Of a stretch of 33,991 nucleotides of DNA, positions 25,278 through 33,677 are shown in pieces (within the stretch, counting starts at the first letter, position 1; the number at the start of each line of letters is the position of its first letter). The notes beneath the pieces were generated by a model that worked only from the letters and a program-made list of their open reading frames with translations, had not been told where the DNA came from and ran no database searches. Made by a program: the position numbers and the translations under genes. Origin of the DNA: an uncultured Prevotella sp. (lineage in GTDB: Bacteria; Bacteroidota; Bacteroidia; Bacteroidales; Bacteroidaceae); assembly GCA_905236165.1 (NCBI GenBank), contig CAJOOC010000084.1, positions 1-33,991 on the forward strand, read 5' to 3'.

Positions 25278-28200
25278 AACGTTACATTCAAACCGAAGGT
25301 AATCTTGCGTGCTACAGGATAGCTGCCGTATGTTCCGGCGAAATTGTTCCAGTATCCACCTGGGCATGCATTGTAGAGGCTCAAAACGTTCTGTATGGTC
25401 ATATTGAAGCGCACTGCATTCAGTCCGATGGTCTTGCAAATGTTCTTTGGCAGGGTGTAGGCCAGCGTCAGGTTACGTATGAGAATCTCTGCTGCAGACA
25501 TGCGCCAGAATGTTGATGCCTGTGAATTTACGCTTCCCGATGTATAGCCAAAGTTTGGCCAAGCGCCATTGGGGTTGGCAGCAGCGATGATGCGGCCTTG
25601 TGCGTCGAGCACATTCTCGTAGATGAACATATCGTTCCACATAGCCGAGACGTTGGTGGTCTCCATTGAGTTGAATGACTCCTTGTACATGTCAGGCATC
25701 ATGCGGTATGCGCCCCATTCAGCCTGCAGGGTGGTTTGCAGAGAGAATGACTTCCATACGAAGTTCAGGTTGAGGTTGCTCTTGTGAGGGTTGTCCTGAC
25801 GCTTTGAAATCTGCACGATATCGTTGCTGTCCACATAGCCGTCTGCTGCTGTCCAGTTGCCGCTGTCATCCTTCGGACCGCGAACGTCCTCATAGATGAG
25901 CATGCCTGGATGTACCTTGTCCTGCGAGAGACCCATATAGCTCTTGATGTTGTACTTGAGGAAGTACTCCTCGATCTCCTGGTATGTGCGGAACATGCCG
26001 AGGCATGAGTAACCCCACAGACCGCGGTCGCTACGCTCGCCGTAAACCATGCTGTTGAGCTTGGTGTCGGTGTCCCAGTACATCTTGAGCACCTTGTTGT
26101 CATCGTAGCTGTAGCCAAGGCGTGCGCTGATGTACATGTCGTTGCTGATGCGCTGACGCCATCCGATGATAGCCTCGTAACCCCAGAGGTCCATCTCGGA
26201 GTAGTTCTCAGGAGCAGGATAGGTACCTACTGTGCCAGGCATGAAGTTGGCGTTTGGCGTGGCAAACATCTCGCGTTGCTTGTCGTAGTAGTAGTCGAAC
26301 GATACGCTAAGGCGACCGTCGAGCATGCGCAGGTCCATACCGATATTCATCTTAGTGTTCTTATCCCAGTGCAGGTCGCGGTTTGTACCGCTCTTCTCTG
26401 GCAGCTGGAAGGCACGTGCTGACTCCTTTGAGATGTCGGTACCGAAGATCTGGCTTCGTGTGGAGTTGTAGGCATAGAGCTGGAGCCAGCGCCACGCATC
26501 TACGTTGTCGCGACCCATGATACCCCATGAGAAACGGAACTTCAGGAAGTCAATCATCAGCTTCTTCTTTGGGAACCAAGGCTCCTCTGACGTTACCCAG
26601 CCTGCGGAGAAGGAAGGGAAGGCACCCCAGTAGTTCTCTGGTGCGAACTTGGCAGCAGAGGCCTGTGAGCGGATAAGGAACTGGAAGAGGTACCTGTCAG
26701 CGTATGAATAGTTGAAACGTCCGATATATGCGAGGTTACCGCCGTCAGTCTTGCCCCATGTGGCTTCCTTCTGTGTGTCGTCGGCCAGAGAGTTGCTGGT
26801 GCCGTCGGTGAAGGGCAGTGGGTGTGTGGCATTGGTGTACTGTTCAAAACTCTCGTTCTCACCACGCTCAATAGAGAAGGTGCCGCTGACATCGTGCTTG
26901 CCGAACTTGCGTCCGTACATGAGCATGAAGTTCAGCTGATAGCTCTTGTTGCGAGACAGAGTGTTCTGGATGTAGGACTTCTGACCACTGTTGAGCACGC
27001 GCTCCTCGAGGTTCTCGAAAGAGGTGTAGCGGAATCCCTCCAAAGATGTTTCATCATAGTCCACCAATGGGTCGTTGTCGATGATAGCGTCGGGGTCGGT
27101 AATGTAGAGGTGGTTGCCGGAGCCGCCACGGTTCTTCACTCGATATACTATATTCTCCATTCGTATTCTGTTGTCGTGGTTGTTGCTCACATTACGTGAA
27201 TAGGTAAGGCGAGCACGCAGCCCCTTGAGGAATTTGACGAAGCCGAAGTCTGCCTCTAATGTTCCCTGAATGGACATGGAGTTGGAGTTCTGCTCACGGT
27301 TGTTGATGGAGTTGTTTAGCGACCTGTAGTTGTAATAGTTGTCGAACGACGGGTCGTTAGCCATACCTGAGTGATAGATGGGATAGCCGTTGATGTTGTC
27401 AGGTACGTAAGATGGGTTCTTCAGCATATAGACATAGTCCTCCTGATTGGCACCGTTGGCCGAGGTCATGTGCATGTTCTTCTTTGAGTCGTCACCCGAA
27501 ACGGAGAGCGTAGCCTTCACGTACTTGCCGACATTGGCGCTGATGCCTGCACGGTAGTTCCAACGGTTGTAGTCGAGCTTGCCGATGTTACCGTCCTGTG
27601 TCTGATATGTCACGCCTGCGAAGTATGTGGCCTTTTCGTTACCACCGTTCACGTTGACGCTGTGACGCTGCGAGAGAGAGCTGCTCCAATAGTCGTCGAG
27701 CAGGTTGTAGTTGGCATTCTTCATTGCCTCCAGCTCATCGGCCTGGAAGAAATCGAGGCGGCGGTCATAGTCTTCCTTGTTTGACTGCAGGAGCTGTGCT
27801 GCCTTTGCTGCGTTGTAGATACGTCCGTAGTTGTATCCGTCAAGCATCTCGGCATGCTTGATGGCATCAACCCAACCCAGCTGTGTCTGATAGGAGATGC
27901 GTGGCTTGCCGGCCTTACCGCGCTTGGTCTTAACGAGGATTACGCCGTAGGCACCGTAGGCACCATATACTGCAGCCTCTGCATCCTTAAGGATGGTGAT
28001 GGACTCTACCTCGTCAACATCGAGGTTGTTGAATTCCTCCTCACCCTTGTCGCCGTCCTGATATACGAAGTCATCGATGACATAGAGGGGGCGTGGGTCG
28101 ATGTTGGCACCTACTGCAGCACCTGTCATATCCTTCTCTGGAATGAGGGCTACAGCGTCGCGTGCGGCACGGATGGTGATAGTAGCGTTCTCACCAGGAC

Positions 28201-28678
28201 GTCCCGTAGAAGGCATTGAGACGTGGAGTGATGGCGAGAGACCTATCAGGGCCTCGGAGAGGCTCGTCACGTTGAGGTCTTTCAACTCCTCGGGGTTAAT
28301 CACTTCGACAGCACCCGTCACGTTCTTCTGCTTCAGGGCACCGTAACCTACTACGACAACATCGTCGAGGGCGTTCTCCTCTTCCTGCAGGGTGATGTTG
28401 ACGTCACCATCGAGCTTACCCACCGTCTGGGTCTGGAAGCCGATGTAGCTGATTTTGATTTTCTTGCCAGCGGGCACCTGCAAGGTGAAGTTACCGTCGA
28501 TATCTGTCACGGTGCCTCCCTGGTTCTGTCCGACTATGGTGACGGTAGCACCGATAATCGGCTCCTTGTTCTGGTCGACCACCGTGCCCTTCACCGTTTT
28601 GTTCTGTGCCAGGGCGGTAGTAGCGACGAGTGCCATCAGCAGCCCCATGCATAAACTGAATATTCTTTTCTTATTCAT
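25274..28678 (-). CDS. SusC-like TonB-dependent outer-membrane glycan importer
   Basis: 1134 residues. Signal peptide 1-24 (MNKKRIFSLCMGLLMALVATTALA), CarboxypepD_reg-like domain about 28-105 (VKGTVVDQNKEPIIGATV, GNFTLQVPAGKKIKISYIGF), TonB box region about 105-113 (DDVVVVGYG), plug about 115-240 (with RPLYVIDDFVYQDG and VESITILKDAEAAVYGAYGAYGVI), and a 22-strand barrel ending ITFGLNVTF. The plug has GAYGAYG in the place of the usual GSRGANG-type sequence. It imports oligosaccharides that the paired SusD delivers, powered by TonB. It lies 21 bases downstream of the DUF4957/DUF5123 gene and 58 bases upstream of susD, in one operon. Substrate specificity is inferred from context only. Confidence 0.97.
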   Translation of the reverse strand: MNKKRIFSLCMGLLMALVATTALAQNKTVKGTVVDQNKEPIIGATVTIVGQNQGGTVTDIDGNFTLQVPAGKKIKISYIGFQTQTVGKLDGDVNITLQEEENALDDVVVVGYGALKQKNVTGAVEVINPEELKDLNVTSLSEALIGLSPSLHVSMPSTGRPGENATITIRAARDAVALIPEKDMTGAAVGANIDPRPLYVIDDFVYQDGDKGEEEFNNLDVDEVESITILKDAEAAVYGAYGAYGVILVKTKRGKAGKPRISYQTQLGWVDAIKHAEMLDGYNYGRIYNAAKAAQLLQSNKEDYDRRLDFFQADELEAMKNANYNLLDDYWSSSLSQRHSVNVNGGNEKATYFAGVTYQTQDGNIGKLDYNRWNYRAGISANVGKYVKATLSVSGDDSKKNMHMTSANGANQEDYVYMLKNPSYVPDNINGYPIYHSGMANDPSFDNYYNYRSLNNSINNREQNSNSMSIQGTLEADFGFVKFLKGLRARLTYSRNVSNNHDNRIRMENIVYRVKNRGGSGNHLYITDPDAIIDNDPLVDYDETSLEGFRYTSFENLEERVLNSGQKSYIQNTLSRNKSYQLNFMLMYGRKFGKHDVSGTFSIERGENESFEQYTNATHPLPFTDGTSNSLADDTQKEATWGKTDGGNLAYIGRFNYSYADRYLFQFLIRSQASAAKFAPENYWGAFPSFSAGWVTSEEPWFPKKKLMIDFLKFRFSWGIMGRDNVDAWRWLQLYAYNSTRSQIFGTDISKESARAFQLPEKSGTNRDLHWDKNTKMNIGMDLRMLDGRLSVSFDYYYDKQREMFATPNANFMPGTVGTYPAPENYSEMDLWGYEAIIGWRQRISNDMYISARLGYSYDDNKVLKMYWDTDTKLNSMVYGERSDRGLWGYSCLGMFRTYQEIEEYFLKYNIKSYMGLSQDKVHPGMLIYEDVRGPKDDSGNWTAADGYVDSNDIVQISKRQDNPHKSNLNLNFVWKSFSLQTTLQAEWGAYRMMPDMYKESFNSMETTNVSAMWNDMFIYENVLDAQGRIIAAANPNGAWPNFGYTSGSVNSQASTFWRMSAAEILIRNLTLAYTLPKNICKTIGLNAVRFNMTIQNVLSLYNACPGGYWNNFAGTYGSYPVARKITFGLNVTF

Positions 28679-28699
28679 AGATTTGATGCGTTAGCGTTA

Positions 28700-30253
28700 T
28701 TATTCTTCTGTTTCCTCTGAATTGGGCAGCCAGCGTGGGTCGCCGCCACGGTTAGTGACAATCTCATACTCGTTAGGCGTAAAGTTCACACCGCCATTGG
28801 GCAGAGAGAAATCGAGTTCCTTGAGTTGAGCGGCATTGTTGCCACCGAACTGTGGGTCGTATTCTGAAGCGAATGGCGCATTGCCGGAGTCCTTCATGGA
28901 ATTGTTGCGAGACTTGTCGTCATCGCCATCGTTCCAGAAGAAATTGAAGCGGTACGTGCGCGAACCACTGTTCATACGATAGAGCTGTGCACAATTATAG
29001 AAGATGGTGTGGTCAATATTGAGCGTGAATGCTGTTGACACGCGTACATTATTGCAGAAACGCCAGCCACTGTGTGATGTGTCGTCATAGTAGCACTTGG
29101 CTAAGGTAGAACGTGTGAAGGTCCAGCTGTGGTTGTTGTAGTCGGCACTTATGTTACCAAACACTTTGTCAGGCTGTGAGTTAGACTCGTTGCCGTATCT
29201 GATGAAGCAGGCAGACTTGTTGTCGGCAATATTAAAGATGGTGCTTCGCTCTATACGGATGTTCTTTACGCTCTTTCCCTGTGCATTGGAGTCATAGAGG
29301 TTGATGAAACCGATGTTTGACAGGGTGGTGTTGTTCATCTGCACGATACAGTTGTAGAGGGTGAAATACCAGAAGGCACAGTTCACGTTGTTGTGATAGA
29401 GCATGGCATGAGGCAGGTTCTTGAACCAACAGTTGGCGATGTAGATAGGATCCTCTACCATGTATATGCCTTTAATCTGTGATGATCCGCGCCAGTAGTT
29501 GCCACGGTTCTCCGTAAGGATGCTGTCGGGCAGGTTGTTCATGGACATAGCTACGAAGCCTCCGGCTGTTGACTCTGTCATATCGAAGTTGATATACTTC
29601 ACCTTCAGCGTGGAGTATGTCTCAAAGTGGCCTGCTCCCACCATCTTCACAACGGGACGGCGTATCTTGTCGCCTCGGAAGGTCAGGGGATGATGACAGA
29701 AGTCAACGGTGTCTGACATAGTGTATTCGCCTCCTGCCTCCAGGTCGATGGCAACCTCCACCTTGTTGGAATCCAATGGATGCTCCTTGAAGTACTGCGC
29801 TATATCGGTGCCACTGGGGATGGTTGCTACTGACGGCACGAGAGTGGAGAAATTGTAAGCATGTGTCACCTCATCGTCTTTGTTGCCGTAGTCCTTGTTG
29901 CCCAGGGTGCGCATGAGCATCTGGTACTTCGAGTCTTCCGTTACGTTGATGGTGAACTTGGAGCCGTCTACGATTTTCTTGTCGTAGCCATCGATGATGA
30001 CGGGGTTATCGGGGTCATCCACATTCATGAATGTGATTTCATGTCCACCGGCTCCTGCTACAGTAGGCCAGGACACAACGGCAGTCTTTCCGTCGGTACT
30101 AACCTTGAATGAGATGCTGTCTTGAATGGGCGTTTCCATCTGTGCGTTACGCACGCCGAGGTCGAAGGTTTTGGACGATTCGTAGCCATCGGCACAACTC
30201 CCAAGCAGCAATGTGCTGATGACAGCACAACAGGTCATTGTAATTTTTTTCAT
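28700..30253 (-). CDS. DUF4957/DUF5123 surface lipoprotein, first gene of the susCD operon
   Basis: 517 residues; lipobox LLLGSC with Cys20. Residues about 45-130 form an Fn3-like domain (SFKVSTDGKTAVVSWPTVAGAGG), then a predicted right-handed beta-helix (DUF4957, about 145-350: TSGTDIAQYF-like opening, SDTVDFCHHPLTFRGDK), and a DUF5123 C-terminal part (NIDHTIFYNC, then GGDPRWLPN). The same family, and the same GDPRW ending, is seen in the gene at 1-558. Such proteins are often linked to pectin loci and could be surface glycan-binding proteins or lyase-like enzymes; no catalytic residues can be named. It is unusual that it precedes susC, since binding lipoproteins usually follow susD. The promoter lies immediately upstream, shared in a divergent region with the regulator gene. 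Confidence 0.8.
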   Translation of the reverse strand: MKKITMTCCAVISTLLLGSCADGYESSKTFDLGVRNAQMETPIQDSISFKVSTDGKTAVVSWPTVAGAGGHEITFMNVDDPDNPVIIDGYDKKIVDGSKFTINVTEDSKYQMLMRTLGNKDYGNKDDEVTHAYNFSTLVPSVATIPSGTDIAQYFKEHPLDSNKVEVAIDLEAGGEYTMSDTVDFCHHPLTFRGDKIRRPVVKMVGAGHFETYSTLKVKYINFDMTESTAGGFVAMSMNNLPDSILTENRGNYWRGSSQIKGIYMVEDPIYIANCWFKNLPHAMLYHNNVNCAFWYFTLYNCIVQMNNTTLSNIGFINLYDSNAQGKSVKNIRIERSTIFNIADNKSACFIRYGNESNSQPDKVFGNISADYNNHSWTFTRSTLAKCYYDDTSHSGWRFCNNVRVSTAFTLNIDHTIFYNCAQLYRMNSGSRTYRFNFFWNDGDDDKSRNNSMKDSGNAPFASEYDPQFGGNNAAQLKELDFSLPNGGVNFTPNEYEIVTNRGGDPRWLPNSEETEE

Positions 30254-30298
30254 TTGTTTTTGATTAGTATTGAATAGTCTTAGTAGTCATTTCGTTTG

Positions 30299-30306
30299 CA
30301 AAGTTA
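30299..30306 (-). promoter_or_regulatory. -7 box of the susC/susD operon
   Basis: Read on the minus strand, TAACTTTG matches the Bacteroidota consensus TAnnTTTG, 45 bases before the lipoprotein start. The AT-rich stretch further upstream lacks a clear TTG -33 box, which would fit a promoter needing an activator. Confidence 0.6.
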
Positions 30307-30386
30307 TATTTTTTTAATTTATTTTGGGTGTAATTTAGTGTCATGCGGGGAGATTTTAGTGTCAAAGTCACTTTTTTCAACAAAAA

Positions 30387-30419
30387 TTTGCGTATATTGA
30401 ATATTTTTTTTACTTTTGC
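30387..30419 (+). promoter_or_regulatory. Promoter of the regulator gene
   Basis: TTTG (30387-30390), a 20-base spacer and TACTTTTG (30411-30418) match the Bacteroidota -33/-7 pair. The start codon is 34 bases downstream. The whole 199-base gap to 30254 is AT-rich divergent control DNA. Confidence 0.75.
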
Positions 30420-30452
30420 ACGTTCAAATGACCTGTTACTAACCATTCTTCG

Positions 30453-33400
30453 ATGCTTTCAATAGAAAAAGTGCGATATAGTGTAATACTGTCCTTTTTA
30501 CTGTCAGTTATGCTGACAAGTATTGCGCAACCTCACTATAGAATAATCGATTTTGCGAAGCTGAATAACAGTGTGACGCAGGTGAACCGTATCGTTCGCG
30601 ACAAACGGGGCATGATGTGGTTCTCCACTAACGACGGCCTGTACCGTTATGATGGCTATGACTTCCAGAATTTCAAGTCGCGCAGCGGCGACGGCGTCAA
30701 CATGCAGTCCAGCAATATCAGCTACATGTACAACAGCAGCGAGGGCGGATTTTGGTGCCTCGTGGCTAACAGAGTCTTTCTTTTTGATACACATTCCTTT
30801 CGTTTTCTTGATGTTCTGAACGACTATGAGCAGCGTCAGGGCGTTCAGATGAAGATTAAGAGGCTGAGAGCGCTGCCATGCGGAATGACGTGGCTGTTCT
30901 CTGAGGATGGCGACATCATGGTTCTTGAAGACGCACGCCCCAAGGAGAGTGTCAGACTCGTTGCCAGGCATGAGGAGACAAGCAATATTACCGTGGTCAG
31001 CGACTATAAAAAGCGGGCATGGGTACTCATCAACTCCAAGACCTTTTTATATGATAAGGATGGTCTGAAGACATTCCGTCAGGCTTTCCGCAACATCTTA
31101 ACCACATCAAAGGCTGTGTGGCTCATCACCGCTGACGGTCAGCCCTATATTTATATGGAAAATACCCGTCAGCTGCGCCCTTGGAAACACCCTCTGGTTA
31201 AGTCGTCCGTCACGGGATTCAGCATACTGAGCAACGGTAACGCGGTGCTCTTCACCGAGGCGGGCCTTCTGCTCATGTCCCCTGACGGGAAAAACGTGCG
31301 CCCTACCTCCGTCAACTACCCCGTACAGAAAATAACAGAAGACGGCAACCGGCAACTGTGGGTGCAGTCGCAAGACGGCACCCTGAGCCTGTGCGACATA
31401 AACTGTCAGAACGCACAGCCCGTCAGCGGCCTCCGCTCAGATAAATGCAACGTCATGAGCGACAGCCACGGCAGCACCTGGATATTCACTGCTGAAGGAG
31501 GAGCCTACTATTCGCAGAACGCACATCCCACATCCCTTGTCAAGTATGCAGAAGACGATGAACTGAAGGGTGACATCTTCAATACCATCAACGACGGACA
31601 GGGAGGCTATTGGTTCATCCGAAACCATCAAGCCTACCGCCTGACCTTTGAGTCGCCGCACCACAACCTGCTGCCTTTACGGCAGCAGGAGCAGGTGCGC
31701 TGCATCTTTATGGACAACCTGAAACGCATCTTCGTAGCTACACGCCACGACAAGGCCGTCACCGTTTTCCATGACGGGCACCGTCTCGGATGGCTTGCCC
31801 CTGACGGACATGTCAGCAGCAGCTATGTCAGCTTCAATGCCGCCATCTTTAGCAGTTGGTGCGCTCAGGACGGGACATTGTGGTTAGGCACCAAGAGCGA
31901 TGGCCTCTTCCGTCTGCGCCCGCATAAGGACGGCAGCTTCCAGGTAAGTCATTACACCAAAGAGAACTCCGCCACCCAGGGCTCTCTCAGCGACAATGAG
32001 ATTTATGCCTTCGCACCAGACCATCTGGGACGTCTGTGGATAGCCACACAGGAAGGGGGCATTTGCTGCATCACCGACTATCGCGCTGAGACACCGCAGT
32101 TTGTCCATGCCGCCAACGGGCTGGACGGCTGGAAGCAGAGCAGGGAAATACATGCACATGTCCTGCTCGTCAAGGACAAGACACTCTTCGTAGGAACAAA
32201 CAACGGACTCTTCGTGGCAGACATCAGCAGCCACCGCCTTTCCGACATCACCTTCCGCCAACATCTCAGAGAGCCCGAACGCACAAACAGTCTCTCCAGC
32301 AGTAACATCACCGACATAATGGCGACCTCAGACAACCGTCTGCTCATAGCCACTGGCGACGGAGGACTCAACGAATTCCTTCCCCCTTCCTCCGTCAGAG
32401 AGTCTGCCCCCGTGCACTCCCTCCGCATTTTTGCGGAGGGCATCTCCCTCTCCTTCCGCCACTACAACAAATCGACCGGCTTCCCCACCGACATCACCCA
32501 TAACCTTGTGGAATACAACAAAGCCGTGTGGATAACAACCCCCAGCCAGCTGGTAGAACTGCAGGCAGGAAAAACAGAAACACCCGATATCAATATCTTC
32601 CTGCAACGGGAAAAACCGAAATTCTCCTCCTGCAGACCATTGCATGTAGACCAAGGCCAGTGGGCCTTCGGATCAGAGAATGGAGCATTCCTCATCAACC
32701 TCAAACAACTCAACACCAGCACCTTCGTTCCACCGTTGGTCATCACGGGCGTCTCGAAGGAGAACAGTCCCATCGACCCCGCTCTGGGGCAGAACGACAC
32801 CATCATACTAACATCCCGTGAGCGCGACCTCACCGTCTGGTTCTCTGCACTTGACTATAACAATACTGAACTTGTGGCTTATGCCTACCGTATGGGAGAA
32901 GACAACCCATGGCAGTACATCGGACAGAACCATAGCGTCTCCTTCTCACAGATGCGTCCCGGAGAATACAAGATGACCATGCGGTCAACAAACAGCAATG
33001 GCGTATGGTGCGACAATGAGCGTACCATCACCATCATCGTCACGCCAACCTTCTGGCAGACACCATGGGCGGGACTCCTCCTCTTCCTCGTCGTGGCATC
33101 GGTAGCAGCCATTGTTCTATATACCTTACTGTATATAAAGCGTATCAAGCGTCAGCAGCACGACACCATGGAGGCATACCTCGCCCTGCTCTCAGAGCGT
33201 AGCGAGGCCGCGACTCCCGATCCTCATCCTCTGCCTCCCTCACCCGACACCCCACAGGCAGACAACGTGTCCCCTGCCACCGTGTCCGTCTCGTCAGCGG
33301 CGGAAACATCCGCCACCACCCATTGGGAGGGTAGGGATGGAGGACCATCTCCCGAAGAAGAAGAGCTCATGAGGCGCATGATGACATACATCGAAAAGAA

Positions 33401-33677
33401 TATAGGCAATTCCGATGTCACTATCGACGATATGGCTTCCGCAGCTGCCGTAAGCCGTTCAGGATTGCATCGCAAGGTGAAGCACCTCTTGGGTACGTCC
33501 CCGATGGAATTCCTGCGTGAGGCACGCATACGAAAGGCCGCACAGATGCTACGTGACACCAACAAACCCGTCACGGAGATAGCATACCTCTGCGGATTCT
33601 CCGACCCGAAGTATTTCAGCAAGTGTTTCAAGGCCTCTACTGACAAAACACCTACGGAATACAGAAACTCCATATAA
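30453..33677 (+). CDS. Membrane-spanning propeller sensor with AraC-type DNA-binding domain, lacking kinase and receiver
   Basis: 1074 residues. Signal or N-terminal membrane segment (SVILSFLLSVMLTSIA), then a periplasmic two-propeller sensor with Reg_prop repeats (RDKRGMMWFSTNDGLYRYDG about 50-70, LWLGTKSDGLFRL about 475, LSDNEIYAFAPDHLGRLWIA about 512, LFVGTNNGLFVAD about 575, LLIATGDGGLNEF about 630). A Y_Y_Y domain follows at about 793-855, a transmembrane helix at about 873-895 (LLLFLVVASVAAIVLYTLLY), a low-complexity Pro/Ser/Ala linker of about 65 residues, and an AraC HTH at about 969-1074 (TIDDMASAAAVSRSGLHRKV, ITEIAYLCGFSDPKYFSK-like). Classical hybrid two-component regulators carry a histidine kinase and receiver between these parts; none is present and the frame is unbroken. 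The divergent position suggests it activates the susCD operon on sensing an RG-II product. Confidence 0.9.
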   Translation: MLSIEKVRYSVILSFLLSVMLTSIAQPHYRIIDFAKLNNSVTQVNRIVRDKRGMMWFSTNDGLYRYDGYDFQNFKSRSGDGVNMQSSNISYMYNSSEGGFWCLVANRVFLFDTHSFRFLDVLNDYEQRQGVQMKIKRLRALPCGMTWLFSEDGDIMVLEDARPKESVRLVARHEETSNITVVSDYKKRAWVLINSKTFLYDKDGLKTFRQAFRNILTTSKAVWLITADGQPYIYMENTRQLRPWKHPLVKSSVTGFSILSNGNAVLFTEAGLLLMSPDGKNVRPTSVNYPVQKITEDGNRQLWVQSQDGTLSLCDINCQNAQPVSGLRSDKCNVMSDSHGSTWIFTAEGGAYYSQNAHPTSLVKYAEDDELKGDIFNTINDGQGGYWFIRNHQAYRLTFESPHHNLLPLRQQEQVRCIFMDNLKRIFVATRHDKAVTVFHDGHRLGWLAPDGHVSSSYVSFNAAIFSSWCAQDGTLWLGTKSDGLFRLRPHKDGSFQVSHYTKENSATQGSLSDNEIYAFAPDHLGRLWIATQEGGICCITDYRAETPQFVHAANGLDGWKQSREIHAHVLLVKDKTLFVGTNNGLFVADISSHRLSDITFRQHLREPERTNSLSSSNITDIMATSDNRLLIATGDGGLNEFLPPSSVRESAPVHSLRIFAEGISLSFRHYNKSTGFPTDITHNLVEYNKAVWITTPSQLVELQAGKTETPDINIFLQREKPKFSSCRPLHVDQGQWAFGSENGAFLINLKQLNTSTFVPPLVITGVSKENSPIDPALGQNDTIILTSRERDLTVWFSALDYNNTELVAYAYRMGEDNPWQYIGQNHSVSFSQMRPGEYKMTMRSTNSNGVWCDNERTITIIVTPTFWQTPWAGLLLFLVVASVAAIVLYTLLYIKRIKRQQHDTMEAYLALLSERSEAATPDPHPLPPSPDTPQADNVSPATVSVSSAAETSATTHWEGRDGGPSPEEEELMRRMMTYIEKNIGNSDVTIDDMASAAAVSRSGLHRKVKHLLGTSPMEFLREARIRKAAQMLRDTNKPVTEIAYLCGFSDPKYFSKCFKASTDKTPTEYRNSI
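32389..32444 (+). repeat. Palindromic repeat inside the regulator's sensor propeller
   Basis: A copy of the 14252-14307 repeat (about 50 of 56 positions identical), with a perfect 9-bp hairpin CCCTCCGCA/TGCGGAGGG and a 4-nt loop. It is translated in frame as SSVRESAPVHSLRIFAEGI between propeller strands GDGGLNEF and LSFRHYNKST. Confidence 0.85.

Noticed and set aside
30453..33677. Frameshift or assembly break removing the kinase from the regulator
   Set aside because: One uninterrupted frame runs from the sensor through the linker to the AraC domain, and no kinase or receiver sequence was seen in the other frames of the linker region.
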